Assembly (NCBI RefSeq): GCF_934643405.1
Contig: NZ_CAKUCL010000150.1
Location: 1-17,493, forward strand
DNA: 17,493 nucleotides
Source: an uncultured Actinoplanes sp.
Lineage (GTDB): Bacteria; Actinomycetota; Actinomycetes; Mycobacteriales; Micromonosporaceae
Direction: 5' to 3'
Made by a program: the position numbers and the translations under genes. This document shows positions 1-7,322 of this stretch, in pieces. Numbering within the stretch: the stretch's first letter is position 1; every line of letters begins with the position of its first letter. The notes beneath the pieces were generated by a model that worked only from the letters and a program-made list of their open reading frames with translations, made no database searches and had not been told where the DNA came from.

Positions 1-2190
1 GCCCCCGGTGGCTCGGCCCCGGGCGCCGCGGCGGCCGGTGGAGCGGCCCCGGCAGGCTCGTCGGCGGGCCGCGCGGTTGTCGCCGGGTCCGGTCCGGCCG
101 GCGGCAAGGCTTCGGTCGGTGGCTCGGCGCCGGGTGACGCGGGCAGTGCGGCCGTGCGGAACTCCGCGGCCTCCCGTCCGACCTCGGGGAACTCAGCCGC
201 GAGTGACGGTCACGCCGCCGTGGGCAGGTCCGCGACGGCAGCCGGCGCGGCTTCCGGTCACGCCGCTGTGAGGGGACCTGACGCCGGCCGCCCGGCGGCC
301 GGACACGCGACCGTCGACGAGTCCGGGGCCGGTGGTCCGGCTGCCGGTCACGCGACCGCGGGCGGGCCGGCCGGCGGTTCCGCGTCCGGGCACGCGGCCG
401 TCGGTGGGCCGGGAAATAGCGGGTCCGCGGTGGGTGGGCCGGGAGGTAGCGGGTCGGCGTCCGGGCACGCGGCTGTCGGTGGGCCGGGAAATAGCGGGTC
501 CGCGGCGGTGGGTGGGCCGGGAAATAGCGGGTCGGCGGCGGTGGGTGGGCCGGGCCCTGATCACGCCGCCGTGAGCAGGGCCGAGACCGGTGGGGCCGAC
601 GGCGGTGTCCCTGCTGCCGGGTCTGCGGTTGCGGGCGTCTCGGGGACTGCTTATCGGGCGGACGCCGGCGGCTCTGAGTCTTTCGGGGGTGAGGGTGACC
701 CGGCAGGTGGGGCCGGTAGCGGCGCTACGGCCTTACGGGGGCACCCAGCGCAGCCTGTCGAAGCGGCGGGTGTGGGCAGATCCCGTACGAAATGGGTTTT
801 GGCCGTTTTGGTCCTGATTCTGGCCGTTGCCACGCTGGGACTGGTCCGGCCGGGGCCTGTCGACGACTGGCTGGGGGTCGCGGACGAGACCACGGCGCCG
901 TCGGGTGCGGCTACGCCGGAGCGGTCGCCCACGCCGGTGTTGATGGCTGCCGCCGGTGGGGGTGAGGAGCCGACCGCCGCGGGGGTGAAGGCGGCGCTGG
1001 ATCCGCTGGTGGGCGCGGCGGCGCTCGGGTCGAAAGTGCACGTCGCGGTGCTGGACGTGACCTCTCAGCAGGTGCTCTATGCGCGGAACGCGGATGTCAC
1101 GACCACGCCGGCGTCGACCACGAAGCTGCTGACGGCCGCGGCCGTGCTGGCGAAGCGCGGGCCGGCCTACCGGTTGACCACGAAGGCCGTCGCGGGGGCG
1201 CAGCAGGGGGAGGTCGTGCTGGTCGGCGGGGGTGATCCGACGCTGGCGGTCGACGGCAAGGGGCTGTTCCCGGGGTCGGCCCGGCTCGATCGGCTGGCGG
1301 CGCAGGTGAAGAAGGCGCTGGGTGGCGCGAAACCCACCCGGGTGCTGGTGGACACCTCCCTGTTCAGTGGGCCGGAGACGGCCCAGGGGTGGAGTCCGGA
1401 CGACGTCTCGCCGGGTGGGCAGGTGTCGCGGATTCAGTCGCTGATGCTCAACGGGGGGCGGGTCCGGCCCGTTCACCACGAGTTCGGCGGGGATCCCCGA
1501 GCCGGGGATCCGGCTGTGGCAGCCGGGAAGGCGTTCGCCAAGCTGCTCGGAGTGCCGGGGGCGACGGTGAAGCGCGGGAAGGCTCCGGCCGCCGACGGCG
1601 CTGCGGGCGGGATGGCGCCGGGCACGCAGCTGGGTGCCGTGCAGTCGCCGCCGCTGGTGCAGGTCACCGACTGGATGCTGACGCAGAGCGACAACACCGT
1701 CGCGGAGGTTCTGGGCCGGCAGGCGGCCATCGCGGCGGGGCAGCCGGCCACCTTCGTGGGGGCCGCCCAGGCGATCGAGGGCGAGCTGCGGGAGCTGGGG
1801 CTTCCGGCGGACGAGGTGAATCTGTCCGACGCCAGCGGGCTGTCCCGCAAGAACGAGATCAGTCCGGCGCTGCTGACCGGGCTGCTGGCCCTCGCCGCCG
1901 GTGGGCAGCAGCCGGCGCTGTCGTCGATCTTCGGGGGGCTGCCGGTGGCCGGCTGGTCCGGAACCATGGAGAAGCGGTTCACCTCGCCCGCGCCGCACCG
2001 GATCGGGCAGGGCGTGGTCCGGGCCAAGACCGGAACGCTCAGCGGGGTGAACACGATGGCCGGCGAGCTGGTCACCGCGGACGGACGGCTGCTGGTCTTC
2101 GCGATCATGGCGAGTGGGTCGGCGAACCCCACGACCGGCAAGGCGGCGCTGGACAAGGTGGTTGCGAAGCTCGTGTCCTGCGGGTGCTGA
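1..2190 (+). CDS. dacB: D-alanyl-D-alanine carboxypeptidase/endopeptidase, PBP4 (S13) family, 5'-partial
   Basis: Peptidoglycan hydrolase that trims or opens peptide stems outside the membrane. The reading frame is open from base 1, so the gene starts upstream; the in-frame GTG at 154 is probably internal. Three penicillin-binding motifs are visible in order: STTK (Ser codon 1114), SDN (1687-1695) and KTG (2026-2034), which is the S13/PBP4 arrangement. A single membrane helix (about 793-852, preceded by Arg-Thr-Lys) separates the catalytic domain from a very long N-terminal stretch of at least 260 residues made of Gly, Ala, Ser, Pro and Val with repeated GGPGNSGSA-type units. With the catalytic domain outside, that stretch should be cytoplasmic. 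Most PBP4 proteins lack such an extension. The following zincin gene begins 66 bp downstream. In other actinobacteria dacB sits next to the zincin, tilS and hpt, which supports the name. Confidence 0.93.
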   Translation, partial: APGGSAPGAAAAGGAAPAGSSAGRAVVAGSGPAGGKASVGGSAPGDAGSAAVRNSAASRPTSGNSAASDGHAAVGRSATAAGAASGHAAVRGPDAGRPAAGHATVDESGAGGPAAGHATAGGPAGGSASGHAAVGGPGNSGSAVGGPGGSGSASGHAAVGGPGNSGSAAVGGPGNSGSAAVGGPGPDHAAVSRAETGGADGGVPAAGSAVAGVSGTAYRADAGGSESFGGEGDPAGGAGSGATALRGHPAQPVEAAGVGRSRTKWVLAVLVLILAVATLGLVRPGPVDDWLGVADETTAPSGAATPERSPTPVLMAAAGGGEEPTAAGVKAALDPLVGAAALGSKVHVAVLDVTSQQVLYARNADVTTTPASTTKLLTAAAVLAKRGPAYRLTTKAVAGAQQGEVVLVGGGDPTLAVDGKGLFPGSARLDRLAAQVKKALGGAKPTRVLVDTSLFSGPETAQGWSPDDVSPGGQVSRIQSLMLNGGRVRPVHHEFGGDPRAGDPAVAAGKAFAKLLGVPGATVKRGKAPAADGAAGGMAPGTQLGAVQSPPLVQVTDWMLTQSDNTVAEVLGRQAAIAAGQPATFVGAAQAIEGELRELGLPADEVNLSDASGLSRKNEISPALLTGLLALAAGGQQPALSSIFGGLPVAGWSGTMEKRFTSPAPHRIGQGVVRAKTGTLSGVNTMAGELVTADGRLLVFAIMASGSANPTTGKAALDKVVAKLVSCGC
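401..555 (+). repeat. Imperfect tandem repeats in the dacB low-complexity region
   Basis: Four and a half imperfect copies of a unit of about 33 bp built around GGTGGGCCGGGAAATAGCGG, at roughly 401-430, 431-459, 477-509, 510-542 and a truncated copy from 543. They encode GGPGNSGSA(A)V peptides in frame with dacB. The copies alternate GGAAATAGC and GGAGGTAGC. Recent slippage or unequal recombination is the likely origin. Confidence 0.85.
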
Positions 2191-2244
2191 GCGGCCGCCG
2201 GGCGGGTCAGGGTTCCACCGGAGTTCGGCATGGATTTCCGCGGG

Positions 2245-2250
2245 TACGGT
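2245..2250 (+). promoter_or_regulatory. Candidate -10 box for leaderless zincin mRNA
   Basis: TACGGT fits the actinobacterial TANNNT -10 consensus and ends 6 nt before the ATG at 2257. This is the spacing expected if transcription begins at the A of the start codon. No clear -35 is visible. This is a sequence-geometry inference. Confidence 0.4.
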
Positions 2251-2256
2251 GGGTCC

Positions 2257-3318
2257 ATGGCGCAGTTCGTTGACTGGGATCTGGCCGCCGCGACCGCGGG
2301 CGCGCTGTCGAAATCCGGCCCCGCGGTCTCCTACGACGATGCGATGCGGGTGGTCACCGATCTCCGCACGCTCACCGACGAGGCCGCCGGTCACGTCGCG
2401 CAGTACACCGGCCTGACCTCGCAGGTGGAGGTGCCGCCGGTGCGGGTCGTCGATCGCAAGGACTGGGCCGCGGTCAACATCCAGGGGCTCAAGCAGGTGA
2501 TCGTCCCGCTGGTCAGGCGCCTGTCCGGGGACAAACCGCCGGGTGCGTTCGCCGACGCGATCGGCTCCCGGGTCACCGGTGTGCAGGCCGGCACCATCCT
2601 GGCCTATCTGTCCGGGCGCGTCCTCGGGCAGTACGAGGTGTTCTCCGGCAACCCCGGCCAGCTGCTGCTGAACGCGCCGAACATCGTCGAGGTCGAGCGC
2701 AAGCTCGGGGCCGACCCGCGTGACTTCCGGCTCTGGGTCTGCCTGCACGAGGTCACCCACCGCACCCAGTTCACCGCCGTCCCGTGGATGCGCGGCTACT
2801 TCCTGGGCGAGGTCCAGGCGTTCGTCGACGCGTCGCAGAGCGGCGAGCACATCCTGGAACGGCTGCGCCGCGGCGTGGCCACCCTGTCCGACGCGCTGCG
2901 CGACCCGGACAGCCGCTCCTCGGTGCTCGACATCGTGCAGACCCCCGCCCAGAAGGCGGTGCTCGACCGGCTGACCGCGCTGATGACCCTGCTCGAGGGG
3001 CACGCCGAGTTCGTGATGGACGGCGTCGGCCCCGACGTGATCCCCACCGTGGAGACGATCCGGGCCAAGTTCAACCGGCGCCGCGAAGGCGGCAACCCGC
3101 TGGAGAAGGCCATCCGCCGGCTGCTCGGCATCGAGGTCAAGATGCGGCAGTACGCGGAGGGCCGCAAATTCGTGCATGGCGTGGTCGAACGGGTCGGGAT
3201 GACCGGATTCAACAAGATCTTCGACTCGCCGCTGACGCTTCCCCGTCTCGACGAGCTCGGCGACCCGGACGCCTGGGTCACCCGGGTGCACGGGCCGCAG
3301 CCCGCGATCGACGGCTAG
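2257..3318 (+). CDS. Zinc-dependent metalloprotease of the Zincin_2 (DUF2342) family
   Basis: Predicted soluble zinc metalloprotease of 353 residues. The core is HEVTH (residues 164-168, an HExxH zinc site) followed further on by a conserved-looking EGHAE segment (about residue 250). This layout is typical of actinobacterial Zincin_2/DUF2342 proteins, often annotated as F420-associated or putative hydrolase; the substrate is unknown. No signal peptide or membrane helix is seen. Start choice: the ATG at 2257 begins MAQFVDWDLA, which resembles the usual N-terminus of the family, and it has a -10-like TACGGT at leaderless distance. An upstream in-frame ATG at 2230 has a GGAG about 8 nt before it and would add 9 residues, so it cannot be excluded. 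The stop overlaps the tilS start. Confidence 0.88.
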   Translation: MAQFVDWDLAAATAGALSKSGPAVSYDDAMRVVTDLRTLTDEAAGHVAQYTGLTSQVEVPPVRVVDRKDWAAVNIQGLKQVIVPLVRRLSGDKPPGAFADAIGSRVTGVQAGTILAYLSGRVLGQYEVFSGNPGQLLLNAPNIVEVERKLGADPRDFRLWVCLHEVTHRTQFTAVPWMRGYFLGEVQAFVDASQSGEHILERLRRGVATLSDALRDPDSRSSVLDIVQTPAQKAVLDRLTALMTLLEGHAEFVMDGVGPDVIPTVETIRAKFNRRREGGNPLEKAIRRLLGIEVKMRQYAEGRKFVHGVVERVGMTGFNKIFDSPLTLPRLDELGDPDAWVTRVHGPQPAIDG

Positions 3319-4277
3319 TGGCGCGGATCCCGGCGGCGGTTGCGGCGGTCCGGCTGGCGGTGCGCCGAGCGCTGCCGCCGGACGGCGGGCCGGTGCTGGT
3401 GGCGTGCTCGGGCGGGGCGGATTCGCTGGCGCTCGCCGCGGCCGCCCGGTTCGTCGGGTCCGCCGTCGGGCTCGTGACGGTGGATCACGGGCTCCAGCCG
3501 GGGTCGGACACCCGAGCCGCCGACGTGGCGCAGTGGGCCCGCGACGAGGGGTTCGCGCCGGTCTTCGTGGAGACCGTGTCGGTGGCCGGGCTGCCGGGTG
3601 GGCCGGAAGCGGCGGCGCGTAGTGCCCGATACGCAGCGTTGGCGGCGGCGGCGGAACGGGCCGGTGCGAGGGCCGTCCTCCTCGGGCACACCCGCGATGA
3701 TCAGGCGGAGACGGTGCTGCTGGCGCTGGCGCGCGGGGCCGGGCCGCGAGGGCTGGCCGGGATGCCGGTCCGCAAGGGGGTCTTCGTCCGGCCGCTGCTG
3801 GATGTGTCGCGGGCCGAGACGCGCGAGGCGTGCGCGGCTCTCAAGCTGGTTCCCTGGGAAGATCCACACAACATCGATCCTGCGTACGCTCGTTCCCGCG
3901 TCCGTGGCTCCGCGATGCCGGCGCTGGTGGCGGCGTTGGGTCCGGCCGTGGTGGCGAATCTGGCCCGATCCGCCGGTCAGATCGCGGCGGACAACGCCGT
4001 ACTGGAGGAACTTGCTCTTGCCGCCCTGGAGCGGGCCTCGCGCGACGACGACGCGCTCGATGTCTCGGATCTGTCCGCGATGGCGGATGCGATCCGCCGC
4101 CGCGTGCTCCACCTCTGGTGCCGGCGCCTGGGTGCGGGAGGCGCTGATCTGTCGCACCGTCACGTGGTGGCGTTGGACGCTTTGATCACCCAGTGGCACG
4201 GACAGGGTCCCGTACACCTGCCGGGCGGCATCCGGGTGGCCCGCCGCCAGGGTGCACTCGTTCGGGTGCCCCGCTGA
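3318..4277 (+). CDS. tilS: tRNA(Ile)-lysidine synthetase
   Basis: ATP-dependent enzyme that converts C34 of the AUA-reading tRNA(Ile) to lysidine; cytosolic and normally essential. The 319-residue product carries the PP-loop SGGADS (residues 31-36), then VDHGLQPGSDTR, GHTRDDQAETVLL and the PWEDPHN..YARSRVR segment that marks the N-type ATP pyrophosphatase core of TilS. The length matches the short actinobacterial TilS, which lacks much of the C-terminal domain of the E. coli enzyme. The GTG start at 3318 shares its G with the TAG stop of the zincin gene, with no Shine-Dalgarno, so translation is probably coupled. A longer in-frame reading from 2784 runs antisense-like through the zincin gene and is rejected because it carries no TilS sequence before residue 1. 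Confidence 0.95.
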   Translation: MARIPAAVAAVRLAVRRALPPDGGPVLVACSGGADSLALAAAARFVGSAVGLVTVDHGLQPGSDTRAADVAQWARDEGFAPVFVETVSVAGLPGGPEAAARSARYAALAAAAERAGARAVLLGHTRDDQAETVLLALARGAGPRGLAGMPVRKGVFVRPLLDVSRAETREACAALKLVPWEDPHNIDPAYARSRVRGSAMPALVAALGPAVVANLARSAGQIAADNAVLEELALAALERASRDDDALDVSDLSAMADAIRRRVLHLWCRRLGAGGADLSHRHVVALDALITQWHGQGPVHLPGGIRVARRQGALVRVPR

Positions 4278-4298
4278 CCTGTGAGAGTTGTCACTCCC

Positions 4299-4327
4299 TG
4301 TGGTCAATTGCCCCGTTACTGACCACA
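4299..4327. terminator. Inverted repeat downstream of tilS: U-less terminator or hpt operator
   Basis: Perfect 8-bp arms TGTGGTCA (4299-4306) and TGACCACA (4320-4327) with a 13-nt loop, starting 21 nt after the tilS stop. No T-run follows, so it is not a classical intrinsic terminator; actinobacteria often use stem-loops without a U-tract. It lies about 85 nt upstream of hpt and could instead be a protein-binding site. Confidence 0.4.
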
Positions 4328-4412
4328 CATCCCGCCCATTTGCAGCCGTTCACCGCGATCGGAGCGCCGCCCCGCGCCACGGTCCGCAAGCTCGATGCGG
4401 CAGGCTTACCCC

Positions 4413-4988
4413 ATGGCTGAGGGCTCCTGGTACGACGCCGACATCGACCACGTGATCATTTCCGAGGAACAGATCAAGGAGAAGATCGCCGAACTCGCGA
4501 AGCAGGTCGCTGCCGACCACGCCGACGCCGACGGCGGCATCCTGCTGGTCTGTGTGCTCAAGGGTGCGGTCATGTTCATGGCCGACTTCAGCCGGGCACT
4601 GGGCAATTACGGACCGTCAACTGAGATGGAGTTCATGGCGGTCTCCTCGTACGGGCAGGGCACCACGTCCTCGGGCGTCGTGCGCATCCTCAAGGACCTG
4701 GACCGGGACATCACCGGCCGGCACGTGGTGATCGTCGAGGACATCGTCGATTCCGGTCTGACGCTTTCCTGGCTGATGAAGTACCTCCAGTCGCGCTCGC
4801 CCGCGAGCGTCGAGGTGGTGGCGCTGTTCCGCAAGCCGGACGCGGTGAAGGTGCAGGTCCCGGTCAAGTACGTGGGCTTCGACATCCCGAACGAGTTCGT
4901 GGTCGGTTACGGACTGGACTTCGCCGAGCGCTACCGCGAGGTGCCGTACGTCGGGGTGCTCAAGCCTGAGGTGTACGCCCGTAGCTGA
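4413..4988 (+). CDS. hpt: Hypoxanthine phosphoribosyltransferase
   Basis: Purine salvage enzyme that transfers ribose-5-phosphate from PRPP to hypoxanthine or guanine; cytosolic. The 191-residue product has the PRPP-binding signature VVIVEDIVDSGLTL (residues 105-118), the flexible loop SYGQGTTSSG (79-88) and the C-terminal VGYGLDF segment (164-170) of the bacterial HPRT family, and is of normal length. The ATG at 4413 gives MAEGSWYDADIDHVIISEEQ, which fits family N-termini. An in-frame ATG at 4395 would add six residues but lacks a ribosome site. No good Shine-Dalgarno precedes 4413; a weak CAGGCT -10-like hexamer (4401-4406) sits at leaderless distance. The gene has its own 135-nt upstream gap after tilS and is followed by the long ftsH leader. 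Confidence 0.95.
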   Translation: MAEGSWYDADIDHVIISEEQIKEKIAELAKQVAADHADADGGILLVCVLKGAVMFMADFSRALGNYGPSTEMEFMAVSSYGQGTTSSGVVRILKDLDRDITGRHVVIVEDIVDSGLTLSWLMKYLQSRSPASVEVVALFRKPDAVKVQVPVKYVGFDIPNEFVVGYGLDFAERYREVPYVGVLKPEVYARS

Positions 4989-4994
4989 ACCACT

Positions 4995-5012
4995 TTCTCA
5001 GCGTCTTCTCAG
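4995..5012 (+). promoter_or_regulatory. Direct repeats TTCTCAG with 11-bp period
   Basis: TTCTCAG at 4995-5001 and again at 5006-5012, 7 nt after the hpt stop. Two heptamers 11 bp apart is the layout bound by OmpR/PhoB-type response regulators. The same stretch also holds a CTTTCT/AGAAAG inverted repeat (4993-4998 and 5011-5016), so it could form a weak hairpin after hpt. Confidence 0.3.
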
Positions 5013-5111
5013 AAAGCGTCTTTATGGGCGGTTTTGCCACGAAAGCAGGCCGAACGGACGGGGACCCCGGGGTGTCCGGCCAGTAGGCTCACGGGTTCGC
5101 GAAGGGCACCC

Positions 5112-5123
5112 ACGGTGTACCGT
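5112..5123. promoter_or_regulatory. Short inverted repeat ACGGT-GT-ACCGT in the ftsH leader
   Basis: Perfect 5-bp arms with a 2-nt centre. The right arm overlaps TACCGT (5118-5123), a possible -10 hexamer, so this could be an operator-promoter overlap. An inverted-repeat-rich GC block (5056-5077, with the 10-bp palindrome ACCCCGGGGT at 5064-5073) lies just upstream. Confidence 0.3.
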
Positions 5124-5148
5124 CGAGTCACCGATGGCGCAGTGTCAC

Positions 5149-5191
5149 ATGCGCCGGAGGGGCCGGGACAATGCACCGGAGGGGTCGGGAC
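5149..5191 (+). repeat. Two tandem 21-bp repeats upstream of ftsH
   Basis: Copies at 5149-5169 and 5171-5191, each reading ATGCRCCGGAGGGG followed by YCGGGAC. They differ at only two positions, with a 1-nt spacer. The period is 22 bp, about two helical turns. They lie between the possible promoter at 5118 and the hairpin at 5194. Function unknown; a dimeric regulator site is plausible. Confidence 0.6.
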
Positions 5192-5193
5192 GA

Positions 5194-5242
5194 GTTGCCG
5201 CCACCTCGGGGTATCCGCCGGCTGCCGCCGGTGGGCGGCAAC
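5194..5242 (+). promoter_or_regulatory. Long hairpin in the ftsH 5' leader
   Basis: GTTGCCGCC (5194-5202) pairs perfectly with GGCGGCAAC (5234-5242). ACC (5203-5205) extends the stem with GGT (5230-5232) across a one-base bulge. The hairpin ends 24 nt before the Shine-Dalgarno of ftsH. It could modulate translation, or terminate transcripts arriving from hpt; no U-tract follows. Confidence 0.45.
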
Positions 5243-5266
5243 GTTGAGGTGACCAGGACGCCGATC

Positions 5267-5273
5267 AGGAGGG
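5267..5273 (+). promoter_or_regulatory. Strong Shine-Dalgarno that decides the ftsH start
   Basis: AGGAGGG ends 9 nt before the TTG at 5283, ideal spacing. It is 27 nt from the ATG at 5301. This favours the TTG as the real start. Confidence 0.75.
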
Positions 5274-5282
5274 TCCGGGCGC

Positions 5283-7322
5283 TTGGCGCCCGACAACAGT
5301 ATGGAACGTACGCGTTTCTTCCGCCGCCCGGTGGTCTGGATCATTCTGGTGATCATCGGTGTGATTGCGCTGAGCTCGTTCTTCACCAGTGGTCCGAGCT
5401 ACCAGCGAGTTGATTATTCGACCGCTATCGGCCGCCTGAACCAGCCGGGCATCGAAAAGGTCGTCCTCAAGGACAAGGAGCAGACGCTCCAGCTCGACCT
5501 CGCGCAGCCTGAGCGGTTCCAGGGCAAGACGACCGACAAGATCGAGACTCAATACCCGGCCGACTTCACGAACTCGGTCTGGGAGACGGTTCAGCAGGCC
5601 AAGGCCGCCGGCCGTATCACCGGCGAGACCGACACCACGGTCTCCGGTGACAACATCCTCTTCAGCCTGCTGATCAACCTGCTGCCGATCGCCATTCTGG
5701 TGGTCCTGCTGCTGCTGTTCATGTCGCAGATGCAGGGTGGCGGCTCGCGGGTGCTCAACTTCGGCAAGTCCAAGGCGAAGATGATCACCAAGGACACGCC
5801 GAAGACGACGTTCGCCGACGTGGCGGGCGCCGACGAGGCGGTCCAGGAGCTCTACGAGATCAAGGACTTCCTGCAGAACCCGGCGAAGTACCAGGCCCTC
5901 GGCGCCAAGATCCCGAAGGGTGTGCTGCTGTTCGGCTCGCCCGGTACGGGTAAGACGCTGCTGGCCCGCGCGGTCGCCGGCGAGGCCGGTGTCCCGTTCT
6001 ACTCGATCTCCGGTTCCGACTTCGTCGAGATGTTCGTCGGTGTCGGCGCGAGCCGGGTCCGCGACCTGTTCGAGCAGGCCAAGTCGAACGCTCCGGCGAT
6101 CGTCTTCGTCGACGAGATCGACGCCGTCGGCCGGCACCGCGGCGCGGGCATGGGCGGCGGTCACGACGAGCGCGAGCAGACGCTGAACCAGCTGCTCGTC
6201 GAGATGGACGGCTTCGACACCAAGGGCGGCGTGATCCTGATCGCGGCCACCAACCGGCCGGACATCCTCGACCCGGCGCTGCTGCGGCCGGGCCGTTTCG
6301 ACCGGCAGATCCCGGTGGACAACCCGGACATGGAGGGTCGCAAGGCCATCCTGCGGGTGCACGCCAAGGGCAAGCCGTTCACGCCGGACGTCGACCTCGA
6401 CTCGGTGGCCCGTCGCACGCCCGGCTTCTCCGGCGCCGACCTGGCCAACGTGATCAACGAGGCCGCGCTGCTGACCGCGCGCAACGAGAAGCGGGCGATC
6501 TCCAACGAGTTCCTCGAGGAGTCGATCGACCGCGTCATCGCCGGTCCGGAGCGCCGCACCCGGGCGATGAGCGACAACGAGAAGAAGATCACCGCCTACC
6601 ACGAGGGCGGCCACGCCCTGGTGGCGTACGCGCTGCCGCACTCCGCGCCGGTGCACAAGGTGACGATCCTGCCGCGCGGCCGGTCGCTCGGTCACACGCT
6701 GGTGCTGCCGACCGAGGACAAGTACACCCAGACCCGCGCCGAAATGATCGACACCCTGGCGTACGCGCTGGGTGGCCGGGCCGCCGAGGAACTCGTCTTC
6801 CACGAGCCCACCACGGGTGCCGGCAACGACATCGAGAAGGCGTCCGGCCTGGCCCGGGCCATGGTCACCCAGTACGGCATGAGCTCGAAGCTGGGCGCCG
6901 TCAAGTACGGCACCAGCGGCGACGAGCCGTTCATGGGCCGCACCATGGGCCACGAGCGGGACTACTCCGACTCGGTCGCCGCCGACATCGACGCCGAGGT
7001 GCGGGCGCTGATCGAGCTGGCGCACGACGAGGCGTGGGAGATCCTGGTCGAGTACCGCGACGTGCTCGACAACATGGTCCTCGAGCTGATGGAGAAGGAG
7101 ACCATCACCCGCGAGGACATGGACCGGATCTGCGCGCGCGTCGTCAAGCGGCCGCCCATGTCGCCGTTCAACGGCTTCGGCAAGCGGCTCCCGTCCGAGG
7201 CGCCGCCGGTGCTGACCCCCGCCGAGCGGGAGAAGCTGAAGGCTCAGGCCGAGGCCGACGGGCAGATCGCGGTCGGCCCGAACGCCAACTCGAACGGAAC
7301 GGGCGCGGAAGGCAGCAACTGA
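5283..7322 (+). CDS. ftsH: ATP-dependent zinc metalloprotease FtsH
   Basis: Membrane-anchored hexameric AAA+ protease that extracts and degrades membrane and regulatory proteins. The 679-residue product has a first membrane helix (about residues 16-34), an extracytoplasmic segment, a second helix (about 124-149), the AAA+ module with Walker A GSPGTGKT (218-225), Walker B VFVDEIDAVG and the RPGRFDR arginine-finger region, then the M41 zinc site HEGGH (440-444) with the third ligand Asp516 in GAGNDIEKA. The tail is flexible and rich in Asn and Gly. Start: TTG 5283 has a perfect AGGAGGG; the ATG at 5301 matches commonly seen N-termini (MERTRFFRRP) but lacks a ribosome site. Walker A has Ser where Pro is usual (GPPGTGKT) and the zinc motif has Gly for the usual Ala; neither should abolish activity. 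The stop overlaps the proposed folE start. Confidence 0.97.
   Translation: MAPDNSMERTRFFRRPVVWIILVIIGVIALSSFFTSGPSYQRVDYSTAIGRLNQPGIEKVVLKDKEQTLQLDLAQPERFQGKTTDKIETQYPADFTNSVWETVQQAKAAGRITGETDTTVSGDNILFSLLINLLPIAILVVLLLLFMSQMQGGGSRVLNFGKSKAKMITKDTPKTTFADVAGADEAVQELYEIKDFLQNPAKYQALGAKIPKGVLLFGSPGTGKTLLARAVAGEAGVPFYSISGSDFVEMFVGVGASRVRDLFEQAKSNAPAIVFVDEIDAVGRHRGAGMGGGHDEREQTLNQLLVEMDGFDTKGGVILIAATNRPDILDPALLRPGRFDRQIPVDNPDMEGRKAILRVHAKGKPFTPDVDLDSVARRTPGFSGADLANVINEAALLTARNEKRAISNEFLEESIDRVIAGPERRTRAMSDNEKKITAYHEGGHALVAYALPHSAPVHKVTILPRGRSLGHTLVLPTEDKYTQTRAEMIDTLAYALGGRAAEELVFHEPTTGAGNDIEKASGLARAMVTQYGMSSKLGAVKYGTSGDEPFMGRTMGHERDYSDSVAADIDAEVRALIELAHDEAWEILVEYRDVLDNMVLELMEKETITREDMDRICARVVKRPPMSPFNGFGKRLPSEAPPVLTPAEREKLKAQAEADGQIAVGPNANSNGTGAEGSN

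Noticed and set aside
401..555. Possible CRISPR-like array
   Set aside because: Repeats are contiguous, in frame and encode GGPGNSGSA peptides; there are no unique spacers and no cas genes.
733..3291. 852-codon open frame on the minus strand opposite dacB and the zincin gene
   Set aside because: Antisense shadow produced by high GC; the protein is rich in Arg, Pro, His and Gly with no domain, and the plus strand carries clear catalytic motifs.
5265..7025. 586-codon minus-strand open frame opposite ftsH
   Set aside because: Composition is that of an antisense shadow and ftsH is unambiguous on the plus strand.
7034..7318. Upstream extension of folE from GTG 7034
   Set aside because: The extra 95 residues are out-of-frame ftsH sequence, Arg/Gly-rich, and no FolE has such a leader.
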